A stretch of 34,864 nucleotides of DNA, from contig CANRZQ010000001.1 of assembly GCA_947644475.1 (NCBI GenBank), forward strand, positions 1 through 34,864, given 5' to 3'. Below, one piece after another: positions 34,003 through 34,864 of this stretch. Source of the DNA: an uncultured Muribaculaceae bacterium. Its GTDB lineage: Bacteria > Bacteroidota > Bacteroidia > Bacteroidales > Muribaculaceae. The position numbers and the translations under genes were made by a program. Numbering within the stretch: position 1 is the first letter of the stretch; every line of letters starts with the position of its first letter. The notes beneath the pieces are model-generated. The model saw nothing but the letters and a program-made list of their open reading frames with translations, ran no database searches and was not told the origin of the DNA.

Positions 34003-34069
34003 CGCGCGCGACGCATAACCAAATAAAAACGGAGCCGTGCATCTCTTCTGCGCGGCTCCGTTATTTTCA
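34003..34069 (+). terminator. Rho-independent terminator after the GH64 gene
   Basis: A GC-rich stem, AACGGAGCCG paired with CGGCTCCGTT (arms about 34028-34040 and 34050-34062), followed by TATTTT. It lies 26 nt past the stop codon. Confidence 0.85.
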
Positions 34070-34139
34070 CCCCAATCCCCGCCAACGGCCGTTAATTACG
34101 TGGATTGTCACGATTACGTAAAAAAGATTTTTGCGTTAA
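34070..34139. repeat. Repeat A, first copy (70 nt)
   Basis: A 70-nt unit beginning CCCCAATCCCC and ending TTTTTGCGTTAA, with the internal palindrome AACGGCCGTT and the short stem CGTG/CACG. Its second copy at 34307-34376 differs at only three positions. Confidence 0.88.
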
Positions 34140-34142
34140 TTC

Positions 34143-34195
34143 CCGCGAATTATTCATTAATCAAAATTAATGGCCGCTTAACGGCAATTAACGTA
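34143..34195. repeat. Repeat B, first copy (53 nt)
   Basis: A 53-nt AT-rich unit starting CCGCGAATTATTCATTAAT and ending ACGTA. The second copy at 34250-34302 differs at four positions; shorter copies of its first 26 or so bases occur at 34521-34546 and 34755-34780. Confidence 0.88.
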
Positions 34196-34249
34196 AAACC
34201 CCCACTCCCCGTAATTAATTTAATACACGTAATTCACGTAAATTAATTG

Positions 34250-34302
34250 CCGCGAATTATTCATTAATTAAAATTAATGGTCGATTAACGGCAATTCACG
34301 TA
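34250..34302. repeat. Repeat B, second copy
   Basis: Direct repeat of 34143-34195 with four substitutions, separated from the first copy by 54 nt of AT-rich sequence rich in TAATTAAT and CACGTAA. Confidence 0.88.
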
Positions 34303-34306
34303 CCCC

Positions 34307-34376
34307 CCCCAATCCCCGCAAACGGCCGTTAATTACGAGGATTGTCACGATTACGTGAAAAAGATTTTTGCGTTAA
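34307..34376. repeat. Repeat A, second copy
   Basis: Direct repeat of 34070-34139 with three substitutions, directly after repeat B, so the order is A-B-B-A with all copies in the same orientation. Confidence 0.88.
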
Positions 34377-34379
34377 GAC

Positions 34380-34510
34380 TTGTCGCAGAGCGACAATCTC
34401 TTAGGTAACCCCCGGCTTCAGCCGTGGGGAGCGCGCATCTGCCAATAGACGGTGTGGCAGAGCCACACTCTTGTGTGTGCCCGCTTTTATAGACTGTGGC
34501 TCCGCCACAG
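34380..34510. repeat. Second cluster of GGC-loop-GCC hairpins
   Basis: Four hairpins: 34380-34396 (TTGTCGC-AGA-GCGACAA), 34409-34429 (CCCCGGC-TTCA-GCCG), 34452-34468 (GTGTGGC-AGA-GCCACAC) and 34494-34510 (CTGTGGC-TCC-GCCACAG). A further one, CACGGC-GAA-GCCGTG, is at 34793-34807. The first and the last are followed by related text ending GGTAACC. No gene is seen. Confidence 0.7.
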
Positions 34511-34864
34511 CCGGGCTTCCCCGCGAATTATCCATTAATCGAAATTCCGTGACGCTGCGCTTGGCAGGAATCATCATGAACTATGAAAGAACCAAAATGA
34601 ACCATCAGATACAATGCCGACAAAATCCCCCCCTCACAAAAAAACAGATAATCCCCCGATGGTTCGTTCATGGTTCATGATGGTTCCGGCACGGCGCAGC
34701 CCGCGGCGGACGCACTTCCATACAACGCGTATATACTATTTTTTGTGTTAATTCCCGCGAATTATTCATTAATCAAAATTACGCAAATTCGGCACGGCGA
34801 AGCCGTGATTCCTTGGGTAACCGGGTTTGGAGGCAGCATGCCGACAAGCCCGGTCGGCAACGAC
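34511..34864. repeat. Repeat-dense non-coding end of the window
   Basis: No convincing gene. It holds partial repeat B copies (34521-34546, 34755-34780), an imperfect fold-back element (34554-34700), the hairpin at 34793-34807 followed by TCCTTGGGTAACC, and GC-rich segments that may be decayed repeats. A 69-codon ORF at 34471-34680 crosses hairpins and repeats and has no protein-like features. Confidence 0.6.
34554..34700. repeat. Fold-back (MITE-like) inverted repeat
   Basis: The arm at 34567-34594 (GGAATCATCATGAACTATG, continuing to AGAACCA) is matched on the opposite strand by 34660-34687 with three mismatches in 28. Pairing continues outward as GCTGCGC and GGAA on both sides, to about 34554 and 34700. 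The loop of about 65 nt is A- and C-rich. Confidence 0.6.

Noticed and set aside
34070..34510. Possible CRISPR array
   Set aside because: The repeats are of two kinds with irregular spacing and the hairpins differ in sequence; there are no equal-length spacers and no cas genes.
34471..34680. 69-codon ORF in the right-hand repeat region
   Set aside because: It runs through hairpins, a partial repeat B and the fold-back element; no start context or protein-like composition.
1..34864. tRNA or rRNA genes
   Set aside because: No cloverleaf-like stretch with TTCGA/TTCAA arm context and no rRNA segment was recognised on either strand; a tRNAscan-type search would be decisive.

Overview
The window looks like a chromosomal segment of a gut-type Bacteroidales bacterium; the family Muribaculaceae is my best guess but is not proven by the sequence. 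Four things point there. Several start regions carry the Bacteroidota promoter pair (TTTG, about 20 nt, TAnnTTTG). There is a Kdo transferase gene of a Gram-negative envelope. Several proteins belong to families restricted to this phylum: a DUF6377-type TPR/HTH regulator, a DUF6048/DUF6452 pair and a USG-1-type Asd. Three large secreted proteins end in a short T9SS-like C-terminal domain.

Layout. Bases 1-4566 form one long minus-strand run: Bax-inhibitor-1 membrane protein, MntA/HepT toxin-antitoxin pair, small secreted protein, TSCPD protein, aspartate-semialdehyde dehydrogenase, HAD hydrolase, and a GDP-L-fucose synthase cut by the window edge. Next comes argS with its own promoter, then a 1272-residue secreted modular SGNH-hydrolase/carbohydrate-binding protein and a TPR-membrane-HTH regulator, all on the minus strand. 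Bases 12381-14534 are plus strand: a low-molecular-weight tyrosine phosphatase, a 53-residue membrane protein, an orphan response regulator and RNase HII. After a repeat-rich gap, a minus-strand block holds an unrecognised secreted protein, an operon with two nitroreductases (one a predicted lipoprotein) around a DUF6452/DUF6048 pair, and an envelope operon (lipid kinase, DUF4199 membrane protein, GT2 glycosyltransferase).

From 21488 onward everything is plus strand: a secreted GH13 alpha-amylase, an amidase plus MCE/MlaD pair, an overlapping gltX-kdtA-ArgC-like operon, a secreted GH2 enzyme of the beta-glucuronidase type, and a secreted GH64-like beta-1,3-glucanase with two tandem near-identical modules. 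The window ends in about 860 bp of non-coding, repeat-dense DNA.

How it fits together. The secreted enzymes (GH13, GH64, GH2, SGNH protein) suggest breakdown of alpha- and beta-glucans and uronic-acid-containing glycans. No SusC/SusD pair lies in the window. The kdtA, lipid kinase, GT2, MCE, amidase and fucose-synthase genes serve the envelope and surface polysaccharide. The most unusual items are an intact ArgC paralogue that has lost both catalytic residues and sits in the gltX-kdtA operon, a family of short hairpins with changing stems but a constant GGC-loop-GCC core in three intergenic clusters, and an A-B-B-A arrangement of 70- and 53-nt repeats after the GH64 gene. No rRNA, tRNA, CRISPR array or intact transposase was seen.
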